A stretch of DNA of 64,000 bases from DATARH01 sp963746885. Lineage in GTDB: Bacteria > Pseudomonadota > Alphaproteobacteria > ATCC43930 > CGMCC-115725. Every line of letters begins with the position of its first letter. The first letter of the stretch is position 1. A program made the translations under genes and the position numbers. The notes beneath the pieces were generated by a model. That model made no database searches and was not told the DNA's origin. It saw nothing but the letters and a program-made list of their open reading frames with translations. The stretch is from assembly GCA_963746885.1 (NCBI GenBank), contig CAVVDM010000006.1, positions 496,001-560,000 on the forward strand, written 5' to 3'. Positions 8,664 to 17,182 of the stretch are shown one piece after another.

Positions 8664-9680
8664 ATGGAGCTTAAACGCATTGCCATCGACACGTCCAAGT
8701 CGGTGTTCACCCTGCACGGGGTGGATGCCCAAGAGCGTCCGGTGCTCCGCCGCGACCTTCGCCGGGGCCAATTGGTCGCATTCTTCGCCAAGCTGGCGCC
8801 GACCGAGGTGGTGCTGGAAGCGTGCGGCGGCTCGCACCATTGGGCGCGCACGCTGAGCAAGCTGGGCCACCGGGTGGGGCTGATCCCGCCGCAATACGTC
8901 AAGCCGTTCGTCAAGCGCGGCAAGACTGACCGGAACGACGCCGAGGCGATCAGCGAGGCCGCCAGCCGGCCAGCGATGCGCCGGGTGGCGATCAAGTCGG
9001 CCACCCAACAAGCCGATGCTCTCACTCTGAGCGCCCGCGAGCTGCTGGTGGCCCAGCGCACCCAGACCATCAACGCGCTGCGCGGCCATGCCGCTGAGTT
9101 TGGCGTGGTGGTGGCCGGCGGCACCGGCCGGGTGGCCGAGCTGCTGGCGGCGGTGGCGCAGGATGCCGAGGTACCGCAGGCCGCGCGCCGCCTGCTGGCC
9201 TTCCTGGGGCAGCAGGTGGCGCATCTCGACCGCGAGATCGCCAAGCTCGACACGGCGCTGATGGCGCAGCACAAGGCCAACCCGGTCAGCCGGCTGCTGG
9301 CCGAGATTCCCGGCATCGGCCCGATCGGCGCGTTGACGCTGGCCGTACGGATCGACCCGACGCAATTCCAATCCGGCCGCCACCTGGCCGCCTGGATCGG
9401 GCTGACGCCGCGCGAGCACTCCAGCGGCGGCAAGCAGCGCATGGGCGGCATCAGCCGGGCCGGCGACGAGCGGCTGCGCCAATTGCTGGTGCTCGGGGCC
9501 ACGGCGATCATCCGATACGCCAAGCCGGGCCGCGCCTCGGCCTGGCTGCTGTCCTTGCTGGAGCGCCGGCCGCGCAAGCTGGCGGCGGTGGCTCTGGCCA
9601 ACAAGATGGCCCGCATCGCGTGGGCCATGATGACGACCGGCGAGGCATATCGGCGAGCTCCGCTCGCGGCCGCTGCCTGA
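8664..9680 (+). CDS. IS110-family (IS1111 subgroup) DEDD transposase
   Basis: A 338-residue transposase of full length with no internal stop. The N-terminal RuvC-like DEDD domain shows IAIDTSKSVF (Asp8), VLEACGGSHHWA and KRGKTDRNDAEAI. The C-terminal transposase_20 domain shows AEIPGIGPIGALTLA, AAWIGLTPREHSSGGKQRMG and the serine-containing GISRAGDERLRQLL. IS110 proteins act as RNA-guided recombinases. The gene looks intact and therefore recently active compared with the IS256 gene it interrupts. The ATG at 8664 follows GGGAGCCGTCCGCC. Confidence 0.9.
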   Translation: MELKRIAIDTSKSVFTLHGVDAQERPVLRRDLRRGQLVAFFAKLAPTEVVLEACGGSHHWARTLSKLGHRVGLIPPQYVKPFVKRGKTDRNDAEAISEAASRPAMRRVAIKSATQQADALTLSARELLVAQRTQTINALRGHAAEFGVVVAGGTGRVAELLAAVAQDAEVPQAARRLLAFLGQQVAHLDREIAKLDTALMAQHKANPVSRLLAEIPGIGPIGALTLAVRIDPTQFQSGRHLAAWIGLTPREHSSGGKQRMGGISRAGDERLRQLLVLGATAIIRYAKPGRASAWLLSLLERRPRKLAAVALANKMARIAWAMMTTGEAYRRAPLAAAA

Positions 9681-9909
9681 CCGGTCGTCGCTGCCAGGAG
9701 TGCAGGTGTGCCGCGAGGAGATGATGATCGGTCGATCCGACGATCCAGAACACCCCGCCCGGATCACCGGCGTCCCGACGCCGCGGACTTGTTTGGGGCT
9801 GGATTGCGGAACCCATCTGGGCCAGCGGCATGTGCCGCGCAAACAGGCCGGACACATGACCGCACATCGTACCGTCGTCGAACTCTTCGCCCGTCACCCC
9901 TTGCACTCC
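9681..9909 (+). ncRNA. Candidate bridge/seek RNA region in the 3' end of the IS1111-type element
   Basis: About 230 bases lie between the transposase stop and the right subterminal repeat, with no convincing gene. In the IS1111 subgroup the guide RNA is encoded in the 3' non-coding end, so this is the expected locus. A copy of the left-end sequence CGGACTTGTTGGGG (8581-8594) recurs with one extra T at 9784-9798, which could reflect donor or target recognition. I did not derive an RNA fold, so this call rests on position and family knowledge. Confidence 0.4.
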
Positions 9910-9921
9910 GGGGCCGTCCAC
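9910..9921 (+). repeat. Right subterminal inverted repeat of the IS1111-type element
   Basis: GGGGCCGTCCAC, the exact inverse complement of 8594-8605. Confidence 0.7.
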
Positions 9922-9929
9922 ACATGATC

Positions 9930-10121
9930 CGTGGGGCGGGTCTCCCGGTCGCGCTCGCGATACCCGTTGCGCTGCGTGATCCGATCGGCGCTGCGTCCCG
10001 GTCAGGTTCTCGACCTCCAGCTCCATCAGGCGATGCGCGGCGGACCCGATCATCTCGCGCAGCAGATCGGCGTCCGAACTCTTCTCCAAAAGCGCCTGAA
10101 GCTCATCATCTCGTCGGTCAT
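9930..10121 (-). pseudogene. IS256-type transposase remnant, N-terminal portion
   Basis: The minus strand starts with MTDEMMSF at 10121, then continues in a shifted frame as ELQALLEKSSDADLLREMIG and LMELEVENLTG, then shifts again to RSADRITQRNGYRERDRETR at about 9935. These are successive parts of the IS256 transposase N terminus, so at least two frameshifts are present. The gene resumes at 8578 beyond the IS1111-type insertion. Confidence 0.75.
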
Positions 10122-10268
10122 CCTCGGATCCTCGGGTCGGTCGAAGGGCTTCAACCGAAACCTGGCGAAGACCCGCGATGACCACCGCCGTGGATAAGCA
10201 GCCCGCTGAGCCTCCCCCGAATTGGTGGACACCTTTGCTAAGCTCCGGTGGGAGCGGAAAGGTGTCGA

Positions 10269-10589
10269 ATGGGCGAGGGACGTCGTCAATTTACCGATGA
10301 GTTCAAGCGGGCGGCGGTCGCCCTGCTGGCGGGCAGCGGTCGACCCTTGACCCAGATCGCAGCGGAGTTGGGCATCGCGCCGTCGATGCTTCCGCAATTG
10401 GCGTGGTCGGAGCGGAGGGCGGAATGCGGGGTCGGCGTTGCGCTCCACCACGCCGGCGCCGGCCCCCGCTTTCCGCCCCGGACCCGGCGGCCAAGATCTC
10501 CCGGCTGCGCCGCGAAAACGATCGGCTGCGCATGCAGCGCGACATTCTGAAAAAAAACTGTGGCCATCTTCGCGGAACCGCCGCAATGA
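10269..10589 (+). pseudogene. IS3-family OrfA remnant
   Basis: Starts MGEGRRQFTDEFKRAAVALL with the HTH_Tnp_1 pattern LTQIAAELGIAPSML. It then loses frame near 10390, and the leucine-zipper end ISRLRRENDRLRMQRDILKK appears in another frame near 10495-10555. A run of eight A at 10550-10557 lies where IS3 elements carry their programmed frameshift, and a further shift there gives the usual ending TVAIFAEPPQ and a stop at 10589. No OrfB follows. GTGGACACCTTTGCTAAGCT at 10225-10244 resembles an IS3 end. Confidence 0.7.
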
Positions 10590-10635
10590 GGTTCCGCCTG
10601 GCGGGCGTGGCCTGCGGGCGGGAACCGCGCCGCGC

Positions 10636-12228
10636 TCACGCCAAGGCGGAGGGGCGCGGGCTGGTCTCGGACAGAGCGATCAACTCGCGGATCAGGCGAT
10701 CCTGCGTCACGCGAAGCGGCCCACAATATCCGGCATCGCTCCACAGATTGACCAATTCGTGCGGGTCTTCCTGCCGATCGTAGAATTCGCCCCAGCCGAC
10801 GCCATCATAGAGGCTCAGCCGGTAGCGCACGGTGACGAGCGTGCGCACACGCGCCCGAGACGGCAAGCCCATGTAGACGCGCTGGCCTTCCTCCTCGATG
10901 AGGAGCGCGTCGCGCGATTGCCCGCCCGTGCCGGTGATGGCGCCGAGCAGCGAGATCCCCTGCATCCCGTTGAACCCGGCGAGCCCGGCGCGTTCGAGGA
11001 TCGTCTGGCCGATGTCGATGGTCCCGGCGAGCGCGTCGCGGCGCGTGCCGCCGTCCGTCGCCGCGGGATCCGCCCAGATGAACGGCACCCGCGTTATCGA
11101 CTGGTAGTGTATCGGTGCTTTGAGCAACAGCTGGTGGTCGCCCATGTAGTCGCCGTGATCGGCGGTGAAGATCACGACCGTCTTCCCGGCGAGGCCCAAT
11201 GACTCGAGCCGCTCCAGGATGCGGCCGATCGCATCATCGATCATCGCGATCATCCCGAAGGTCAGCGCGGTCGCTTGCCGCACCTCGGCCTCGGTGGCGG
11301 CGAACAACGCCGGCGAATGGGCGTTGCGCGTGCCGCTGTCGCGCTCGTCGAGCAGATGGGCGAGATGCGGCGGTGCGTGGCGGCGCTCGAAATGCCAGCT
11401 CTCCGGCAGCACCATGTCGGCCGCGCGGTAGAGGTCCCAGTAGCGACCGGGTGGAGTGAATGGATGATGCGGATCGGGAAACGAGCATTTGAGCAGAAAC
11501 GGCCGGTCCGGCGTTTTCGCCAGATCGTCGAGCCGCGCCATTGTGCGTTCGGCGACATAGCTGGTCGGGTAAAGCTCTTCTGGTACCCGCGTGCGCCAGG
11601 CCTGCGGGGCGACGATGTCGTTCGCCTGCAGCGCGTTCTTCGCCCCGCGCAGCGAATCGGGGTCTGCGTGGCGCGCAGCGAGCCAACCGCTGTAGTGGCC
11701 GTCCACCTGGTCGCCATGCTGGATCGCCGGATCGACGGTCTCGAACCCGTAATATGGCAAATCCATCGTCCGTTCGGGGGCCCGGCGCCAGCGCGCGGCG
11801 TATTCCTGGTCGTAGCGTCCCGGCTCCGGCGGATTTGCCTCGTCGAGGTGTGGCGGCGGCTTGACCAGAGCCGGATCGCGGGTATCGGGAACCAAAGGCG
11901 GCCGATCGAGCATGTTCTGCAAATGCGACTTGCCGACCATCGCGGTGCGATATCCCGCCGCGCGCAGCAGTTCGACAAACGTCGTCGCCCGCAACGACAG
12001 CGGTATGCCGTTATGGCGCACGCCGTGCGCCGATGGCATCCGGCCGGTCATCAACGTGGCGCGGTTCGGCATGCAGATCGGGGTAGCCACGTAAAACCGG
12101 TCGAACGCGACGCCGCGCGCGGCGATGCTGTCGATATTCGGTGTCCGCAGGATCGGATGGCCGGCGCAGCCGAGATGATCGGCACGCTGCTGGTCGGTCA
12201 TGATCAGGAGAAAATTCGGCCGGTCCAT
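10636..12228 (-). CDS. Sulfatase / phosphonate monoester hydrolase-like enzyme
   Basis: A 530-residue alkaline-phosphatase-superfamily protein. The metal site NFLLIMTDQQRADHLG is at the N terminus, and the formylglycine motif C-x-P-x-R is Cys52-Met-Pro-Asn-Arg56 in TPICMPNRATLMTGR. Later metal ligands are in FPDPHHPF and FTADHGDYMGDH. The enzyme would need a formylglycine-generating enzyme, which is not in this window. No export signal is visible, which favours a cytoplasmic hydrolase of the phosphonate monoester hydrolase/arylsulfatase type. Insertion-sequence debris lies on both sides, so it may have moved with mobile DNA. Confidence 0.88.
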   Translation of the reverse strand: MDRPNFLLIMTDQQRADHLGCAGHPILRTPNIDSIAARGVAFDRFYVATPICMPNRATLMTGRMPSAHGVRHNGIPLSLRATTFVELLRAAGYRTAMVGKSHLQNMLDRPPLVPDTRDPALVKPPPHLDEANPPEPGRYDQEYAARWRRAPERTMDLPYYGFETVDPAIQHGDQVDGHYSGWLAARHADPDSLRGAKNALQANDIVAPQAWRTRVPEELYPTSYVAERTMARLDDLAKTPDRPFLLKCSFPDPHHPFTPPGRYWDLYRAADMVLPESWHFERRHAPPHLAHLLDERDSGTRNAHSPALFAATEAEVRQATALTFGMIAMIDDAIGRILERLESLGLAGKTVVIFTADHGDYMGDHQLLLKAPIHYQSITRVPFIWADPAATDGGTRRDALAGTIDIGQTILERAGLAGFNGMQGISLLGAITGTGGQSRDALLIEEEGQRVYMGLPSRARVRTLVTVRYRLSLYDGVGWGEFYDRQEDPHELVNLWSDAGYCGPLRVTQDRLIRELIALSETSPRPSALA

Positions 12229-12464
12229 CTGCGTGTGCCCGTTGCTTCAGCCGACATTCGCCCGAATTCCCGCGGCTCTTGGGGCCAGAATCGTCCCTTT
12301 GGCGGGCTTGGGCAATCGTAAATTGTACCCGCCGCCGGTATCCCTGCGTTCTATCGTGCGCGATCAGTCGGCGGCGCGCTCGCCACCGAAACTGGCGGGG
12401 CCAGCGCCGACTATCATACCGGCCTGAGTAGGCGCTGACACGTTGATGCGAAACTTGGCCTGCC

Positions 12465-12709
12465 TCGCTGGTGACAATGGTGGAGCCGCGCTCGTAACGC
12501 TGGCTGAAGACCTCGAACAAGAGCACGGCGCCGGTCGTTGACAGGGGCACATAGCCGAGCTCATCGATGATCAGCAGCTTGTAGGCCGCCAACTGGCGCT
12601 GTAGGCGCAGCAATCGCTTCTCGTCCCTGGCCTCGATCAGCTCGTGGACCATGGCGGCGGCGGTGGTGAAGCCGACCGACAGGCCCCTCTGGCAGGCGAC
12701 CAGCCCCTC
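12465..12709 (-). pseudogene. IstB (IS21 helper ATPase) internal fragment
   Basis: Reads GLVACQRGLSVGFTTAAAMV, then LLIIDELGYVPLSTTGA and SQRYERGSTIVTS, which is the central AAA+ part of IstB including the Walker B-like IIDELG. The Walker A end and the C terminus are missing. The fragment is fused in frame, at about 12710, to a piece of an unrelated IS110 transposase. Confidence 0.7.
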
Positions 12710-12960
12710 CAAGACCAAGAGAAGCCGGCGCTGCAGGCGGTCTAACTCGGCTCGCAGCAAGGGCGGCAGCGCGCGTCCGTCGCGGGTGTGCAATTCTGCC
12801 ATGTCGCGCGCCCAGGAACGCAGCGACGGCCTGCGTCAAATGCCCCGTGTGAATAGCAGCGCCTCGATCCTGTTCTCGATGCGGAGCCGCTCTTGTACGA
12901 GATGTTCGCGCTCACGGTGCGGGCGCTTGCCGAATGCCTTGACCGAAAATGGACAAGTCG
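12710..12960 (-). pseudogene. IS110-type transposase fragment fused to the IstB piece
   Basis: The minus strand reads REREHLVQERLRIENRIEAL and then a stop near 12842, with a shift to MAELHTRDGRALPPLLRAEL and DRLQRRLLLVLE. This matches the linker region between the DEDD and transposase_20 domains of IS110 transposases, as I recall the family. It runs straight into IstB sequence without a stop, so the junction is a recombination scar. Confidence 0.5.
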
Positions 12961-13004
12961 GCTCCATCTGGGATAGGGGGCCTATGGTCCCCATGCCTTA
13001 TGCC

Positions 13005-13260
13005 ATCGTCGGCGTCGGGGGTATGTGGCGGCACCCCCATGCCCCAGCGGCCTCCTGGCGCGTCAGCACGAAGCCCGCAGATCGGGTGCCGGCGAGCGTG
13101 CCGAGGCGAGAGGCGACATACTGACGACCCCGGCCCTGGGGATCGAGGATGTTGACGACGGCCGTGGCGAGGTCCACCGCCTTGACCGGATCATCGCTGC
13201 GGCAGGTGTGCCAGGTACGGAACAGCTTCGTCCACGCGCGTCCGGGGACATCATTGCCGT
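13005..13260 (-). pseudogene. Unidentified coding-like fragment
   Basis: One minus-strand frame stays open with high third-position GC and protein-like composition: RAWTKLFRTWHTCRSDDPVK, AVDLATAVVNILDPQGRGRQ and YVASRLGTLAGTRSAGFVLT. I do not recognise the family. No start is visible at the right end, which comes close to the island border at 13319. It is best read as a gene truncated by island or insertion-sequence activity. Confidence 0.35.
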
Positions 13261-13318
13261 ATATTTGCCGTACGTAGCGAATTTGCGCGCCGCCTTATCT
13301 TATGACTAATTGATTTAT

Positions 13319-13363
13319 TTGGCGTCCCCAACCGGATTCGAACCGGTGTTGCCGCCGTGAAAG
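13319..13363. repeat. Distal attachment-site repeat (orphan tRNA-Glu 3' half)
   Basis: 45 bases identical to 29457-29501, covering the tRNA-Glu sequence from the anticodon loop to the CCA end. No 5' half is present here, so it is not a functional tRNA. Confidence 0.88.
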
Positions 13364-13385
13364 CGCGGCGCGTTGTTATTCTGTG

Positions 13386-13504
13386 ATACCGTGTGACGCC
13401 CTGTGAAACCCGAAAATGCCTTATTTTCCGCGGGACTCATTGCATGGGGTGTCATCGCGTATCATATCGCGTCACATGCTCGGCAACAGACGAACAACAG
13501 ACGG
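13386..13504. repeat. Left-end repeat cluster, possible integrase arm sites
   Basis: ATACCGTGTGA at 13386, ATATCGCGTCA at 13464 and a 22-base block with two CAACAGAC copies at 13483-13504. Matching copies lie just inside the right end: ATACCGCGTCA at 29371 and a 22-base block, 21 of 22 identical, at 29402-29423. Short repeats inside both ends are where tyrosine integrases and excision factors bind. Confidence 0.5.
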
Positions 13505-13512
13505 ATGACGCA

Positions 13513-14730
13513 ATGCCCATCACGCTTCGAGCCCTCGAAACCCGCTCCGGCCGGCTCAAGCTGCCGGTGAGCAAAAATCCCCAATTTGCGCCGCTGGGCC
13601 AGGGCGTCAGCCTTGGTTACAGGCGGACGGCGCAGGGTCCGGGGGTGTGGGTCGCCCGGTTGGCCAACGGCCGCCGCGGCGTCGAGAAGCGCGTCGCGGT
13701 CGCCGACGATGTCGGCGAGGCCGATGGCGTCGCGGTGCTGAATTTCTCGCAGGCGAAAGCCGCCGTCGAGCGGCTGGGCCGCGGCGGCAGCCTCGCCGAG
13801 CCCGAGGCGCCACGCGCTGCCGTCGCGACGCTGGGCGACGCCGTCGAGCGGTATCGGCGCGACCTCGAAGCGCGCGGCGGCAGGAGCGACAATTATTCGA
13901 GGCTTGTCTTTAACCTGCCGCCCGCGATGATGAAACGGCCGCTCGCTCTACTTGACGCCGCCGAATTGCGGAAATGGCGTGACAGTCTTACGAATCGGCA
14001 AAGCCCAGCAAGCATTAATCGGCTCGCGTCGATACTGCGAAGCTGCTTGAACCGGGCTGCCGAGGCCGACGCCAGCTTGTCCGCTCGCGCGTGGCAAATC
14101 GGCCTGCGCGCGCTGCCGGATGCCACGCAATCGCGCAACACCGTGTTGACCGAGCCGCAAATCCGCAGCTTGATTGCCGCGGCCCGAGGGCAATCACCGC
14201 AATTCGGCCTGCTTGTCGAAACGCTCGCGGTGACCGGGGCAAGGATTTCACAAATAGCGCGCTGCGAGATCAGGGATTTGTCCGGTGATCGAGTATCGAT
14301 CCCGAGTAGCGCCAAGGGTCAACGCAAGAGGTCGAGCCGCGTCCCGGTGCCGATACCTGCCGGGCTCGCCGATCGACTGCGCGTGTTTGCTGCCGGGCGC
14401 TCGCCGAGCGCACCGTTGCTGGTAAAGCCGAGCGGCGATCCCTGGTCGAAAAGCGATCATTCGAGGCCGTTTGCTCGGATCGTCGAGCAGATCGGCGAAG
14501 ATAACAGCATAGTTACAGTATATAGCTTGAGACATAGCCATATTACGGCGCAATTACTCGCTGGTTTGCCGGTTCAAGTTGTGGCAAAACTTCACGATAC
14601 CAGTGCGAGCCAAATAGAGCGGCATTATGCAGCCGAAATTGCTTCGATCGCTGATAGTGCCGTTCGGGCAACGATGCGCGACTTGGGGAGCGAGGCGCCC
14701 GGCGGGGATGTCATTCCGCTGCGCCGATAG
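13513..14730 (+). CDS. Tyrosine-type site-specific recombinase (island integrase)
   Basis: A 405-residue integrase. The N-terminal arm-binding region runs to about residue 100, and a core-binding domain starts at TLGDAVERYRRDLEARGG. The catalytic domain shows VTGARISQIARCEIRDLSG (first Arg), SLRHSHITAQLLAG (Arg-His box) and KLHDTSASQIERHYA with the nucleophile Tyr. It sits 150 bases inside the distal attachment repeat and presumably integrates and excises the island. The ATG at 13513 starts just after the repeat cluster at 13483-13504, which could place that cluster in its promoter. All catalytic residues appear intact. Confidence 0.88.
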   Translation: MPITLRALETRSGRLKLPVSKNPQFAPLGQGVSLGYRRTAQGPGVWVARLANGRRGVEKRVAVADDVGEADGVAVLNFSQAKAAVERLGRGGSLAEPEAPRAAVATLGDAVERYRRDLEARGGRSDNYSRLVFNLPPAMMKRPLALLDAAELRKWRDSLTNRQSPASINRLASILRSCLNRAAEADASLSARAWQIGLRALPDATQSRNTVLTEPQIRSLIAAARGQSPQFGLLVETLAVTGARISQIARCEIRDLSGDRVSIPSSAKGQRKRSSRVPVPIPAGLADRLRVFAAGRSPSAPLLVKPSGDPWSKSDHSRPFARIVEQIGEDNSIVTVYSLRHSHITAQLLAGLPVQVVAKLHDTSASQIERHYAAEIASIADSAVRATMRDLGSEAPGGDVIPLRR

Positions 14731-14892
14731 ACGAGCCCTGGGACGCCGCGGCAGGACCTCAGTTTGATTGTAACAGTGGCAGCGTGGCGATCGCTTTCTT
14801 GGGCACGCGGCTTGCACACTTCCTGCGCTGCATGCGACAGTTCTCCCAACGCCCGCGAAGCGGTGGCCGTTGGGGGAAACGCACCCGTCAAA

Positions 14893-15102
14893 ATGGCGCG
14901 GATTATATGGGACAAGGTAAGGAATCCAACACCATACGTCAGCCAAGCTCTGGGCGTGGAGGAATGGCGACTGCGCCACGCAATTCACGCCATCAAGAGG
15001 CGATGCGGCCTAACCGGGTCTGACCGTGTTATCATTTATGACGATGGGACGGTAACGGATGAGCAAGGCGAACAGCTTGGGAACGTCTTCGATGAAGATT
15101 GA
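14893..15102 (+). CDS. Small hypothetical protein
   Basis: A 69-residue protein, MARIIWDKVRNPTPYVSQAL then EEWRLRHAIHAIKRRCGL and IIYDDGTVTDEQG. I do not recognise a named family, but it reads as a compact folded protein with an acidic tail. The ATG at 14893 is preferred over a TTG 129 bases upstream because only the later part looks conserved in character. Its 3' end overlaps the next gene by 11 bases, so the two are probably translated together. Confidence 0.6.
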   Translation: MARIIWDKVRNPTPYVSQALGVEEWRLRHAIHAIKRRCGLTGSDRVIIYDDGTVTDEQGEQLGNVFDED

Positions 15103-15565
15103 GCGGCCCCGAGCGAGGCTGTCCGCGTCTCTCCGTGTCCGCGGTGACTCCCTAGACCCAACGCAAATTACTCGTATCCTGCGTGTCTACCCGACCACGG
15201 CATACGCTAAAGGAATGAAGTACTATGCCGGAGAGCGTACCGGAGAGTTAACTGGACGAACCGGACTCTGGCTGTTGTCTACCGAGCATATCGTCGCGAG
15301 CGAACATCTAACCGATCATTTATTATTTTTGATGGGCCTTTTGGTTCCCAACTCAAAAGATTTCGCTCCATTTACCCAATTGCGTTCACTGCGTGAAAAG
15401 CAAAAAGACATTCGCATAGATGTTGCCTGTTTTTGGCATGGGCGTTTTGGGGAGAAGCGACCGTCCATACCGAAGGCTATCAGCGATTTGTTGAAGTTGA
15501 TCCCCGCCGAGCTTGAGCTAGACTTCGATACTGATAGCGAAGAAGCCGAACGACAACGGGCTTAG
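15092..15565 (+). CDS. DUF4279 domain protein
   Basis: A 157-residue protein resembling DUF4279: LRVRGDSLDPTQITRILRVY, a central TGLWLLSTEHIV, EHLTDHLLFLMGLL, and a final strand IRIDVACFWHG. DUF4279 proteins often sit beside toxin or phage genes and some are proposed immunity proteins; the function here is not shown. Codon use is more AT-rich than in the chromosomal genes, consistent with acquisition. The start at 15092 overlaps the upstream gene by 11 bases; an earlier ATG at 15059 is possible. Confidence 0.65.
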   Translation: MKIERPRARLSASLRVRGDSLDPTQITRILRVYPTTAYAKGMKYYAGERTGELTGRTGLWLLSTEHIVASEHLTDHLLFLMGLLVPNSKDFAPFTQLRSLREKQKDIRIDVACFWHGRFGEKRPSIPKAISDLLKLIPAELELDFDTDSEEAERQRA

Positions 15566-16404
15566 CCGACCAATCGCGATCCGCGAGTTTCGGCGCGGTG
15601 CGTCCTGCGTGCTCGTCGATCAGACGAACCATGTCCCCCATCGACCAAAGGCGGCTCTCGAGGCCCCCCGAGGCGAGAACCGCTCCGCTGACGTGATCGG
15701 AGGCACTACCAACGCCGCGCCTGCCTTGCCATGCCAGGGACCTTGCCTGTCGCGGCCTCGGCGAGCCGCGACGGCCGCACTCTGCCGGCAACCGCGCATA
15801 GGATGCAAGCCGGGTGCGGGGTTGAACCCCGATGACGGCGCGCGACGCGCCTTGAGAGGAGTAGTGAGCGAGGGCTATCGGCCCAGCGTCGCGGTCGACG
15901 GAAGCTACCATACGCGGCGAAGTAGCGCTGGACACCGCGGCGCGATAACGGCCGCAGATCGCCGCGACGACGGCGTAACGAAAGCCCAGATGCACGAGCC
16001 GACTGAGCAAGGTGAAGCCGGACCGCAAAAAGGGGTCCGCGTTACGCCGCTGTCCGGCAGCGAGCGGCAGCGCCGGTGCCGCGGCCCCATGCTGCGGCGA
16101 CGGCCGGTTGCGCTACCGCATGCGCAATGCCGCGGCCGCCATGCCTGTCGCGAGCGCCGAGGCAACCGCGACGGCGGCAGACTGCCTCGGGGCTCCGCGC
16201 GGAGTCAAGCGAGCCTGAGTCGGCCTGCGCTGCAATAAGTCGGCGTGACGCGCCTTGACAGCCGGTGCACCGACGCGATAACCGTAGTCGGCCAATAACT
16301 ATCCGCCGCAAAAAACCGGCGGCTCTGCAAATGGAGATGCCATCACATCCCGGAGGTCCGGGGTGTCTGAGCGTGTATCGTCTTTTTGTGGAGGGGTTTG
16401 GCGA
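15566..16404. other. Long island stretch without a supported gene
   Basis: About 840 bases. Open frames exist on both strands but none has a recognisable product or consistent codon use. The phrase GACGCGCCTTGA occurs twice (near 15846 and 16247), and GGCGCG-CGA-CGCGCC forms a small palindrome near 15838. A non-coding RNA or decayed genes cannot be excluded. Confidence 0.5.
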
Positions 16405-16755
16405 ATGCCTGGGGCAAAACTGAAACTGCCGGAGCCGCAAGAGGCGGCCGGCTGGCGCGTGCCTGTCTATGCGCGGCTGATTGGCGTCAGCGGGGGGACC
16501 GTTCGAGGGTTTTTGCGCCGGGGCTTGTTGGAGAGCGTGCAGATCGGCACCTGTCGCGTGATCCTGACGCCGCCCCAAGAATTTTTGGAGCGGCTGAAAA
16601 AAGAGCAACGCGCAAAGGCTCCGGGGCCGGTGCCTGCCGAGCCCGAGGCCGTAACCGTCGAGCATCCGGAGCCGCCCGCCCAGCCCCCCACAACGCGAGG
16701 TCGGCAGAAGCCGCCGGAGGCCCGGCGAGGTCGCGGTCGGCCGCCGAGGGCGTGA
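16405..16755 (+). CDS. Small HTH (excisionase-like) DNA-binding protein
   Basis: A 116-residue protein. Residues 15-65 (YARLIGVSGGTVRGFLRRGL then ESVQIGTCRVILTPPQEFLE) fit a winged-helix of the excisionase/MerR-like class. The rest is a Pro/Arg-rich tail ending RRGRGRPPRA, an AT-hook-like motif. GGAGG at 16390-16394 lies upstream of the ATG at 16405; a GTG at 16363 is an alternative. Its place after the integrase and a gene-poor stretch is compatible with an excisionase or regulator role, which remains inference. Confidence 0.55.
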   Translation: MPGAKLKLPEPQEAAGWRVPVYARLIGVSGGTVRGFLRRGLLESVQIGTCRVILTPPQEFLERLKKEQRAKAPGPVPAEPEAVTVEHPEPPAQPPTTRGRQKPPEARRGRGRPPRA

Positions 16756-16757
16756 CG

Positions 16758-16934
16758 ATGGCGGCGGTGAGAGACGATACCTTTGTCGCGCTGATGGCGG
16801 CATGGCGGCGCTCGCCGGATCTGCCGGTGCGCGCGATGGCGGCAAGGTTCGGGTGTTCGGAGCAAAAGGCCGGCCGGGCAAAAAGGGCCGCTGGCATCGC
16901 GCCGCGGCGTCGCAAGCCGGAGGCCTCGTCGTGA
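16758..16934 (+). CDS. Small HTH-like hypothetical protein
   Basis: A 58-residue basic protein beginning two bases after the preceding stop. VRAMAARFGCSEQKAGRAKR looks like a homeodomain-like helix-turn-helix. Its stop overlaps the next start as GTGA, which supports translation of both. Confidence 0.5.
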   Translation: MAAVRDDTFVALMAAWRRSPDLPVRAMAARFGCSEQKAGRAKRAAGIAPRRRKPEASS

Positions 16935-17128
16935 GCGGCCGCAAGCGCGATCCCGAGCGCGACGCGGCGGGGTTGGCGCATTTTCGTGCCAACCTAAACG
17001 GCAAACTCAAGGAGGCCGCGGAGAAATTCGGGGTCGCGGAGTCGGCGCGTTATGCAAATAACAGGAGGGCCGTCGTCGTCGATATGCCGAGGTCGGCGAG
17101 GTCGGCCGCTATGTTCGTTGCGGGATAA
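16931..17128 (+). CDS. Small hypothetical protein
   Basis: A 65-residue protein starting with GTG in a GTGA overlap with the previous stop. It is basic and helical in character (LAHFRANLNGKLKEAAEKFG). No family is recognised. Confidence 0.45.
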   Translation: MSGRKRDPERDAAGLAHFRANLNGKLKEAAEKFGVAESARYANNRRAVVVDMPRSARSAAMFVAG

Positions 17129-17182
17129 CGGGGGCGATTCGCGCCGTTGGGCCGCTATGTTCAATCAGGAATAACGCGAAAC

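Larger units (their letters stand above)
8579..9929 (+). mobile_element. IS1111-type insertion sequence (IS110 family) inserted in an IS256 remnant
   Basis: An element of about 1.35 kb carrying one intact DEDD transposase. A perfect 12-bp inverted repeat, GTGGACGGCCCC at 8594-8605 and its complement at 9910-9921, brackets the gene a short distance inside the ends. Subterminal repeats of this kind are the hallmark of the IS1111 subgroup. The element splits the reading NGYRERDRETR | GTVERRIPKLRKG of an IS256 transposase, so the outer borders fall near 8572-8580 and 9925-9935. Exact borders cannot be fixed because IS110 elements make no clear target duplication. Confidence 0.75.

Noticed and set aside
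8256..9857. Minus-strand frame of 533 codons across the IS1111-type element
   Set aside because: It runs antisense through the transposase and through IS256 debris, and gives no coherent family.
13319..13363. Second tRNA-Glu gene
   Set aside because: Only the 3' half is present with no 5' half or anticodon stem, so it is an attachment repeat.
15609..16238. 209-codon island gene
   Set aside because: Composition is Arg/Pro/Gly-rich with no domain, no ribosome site, and competing frames on the other strand.
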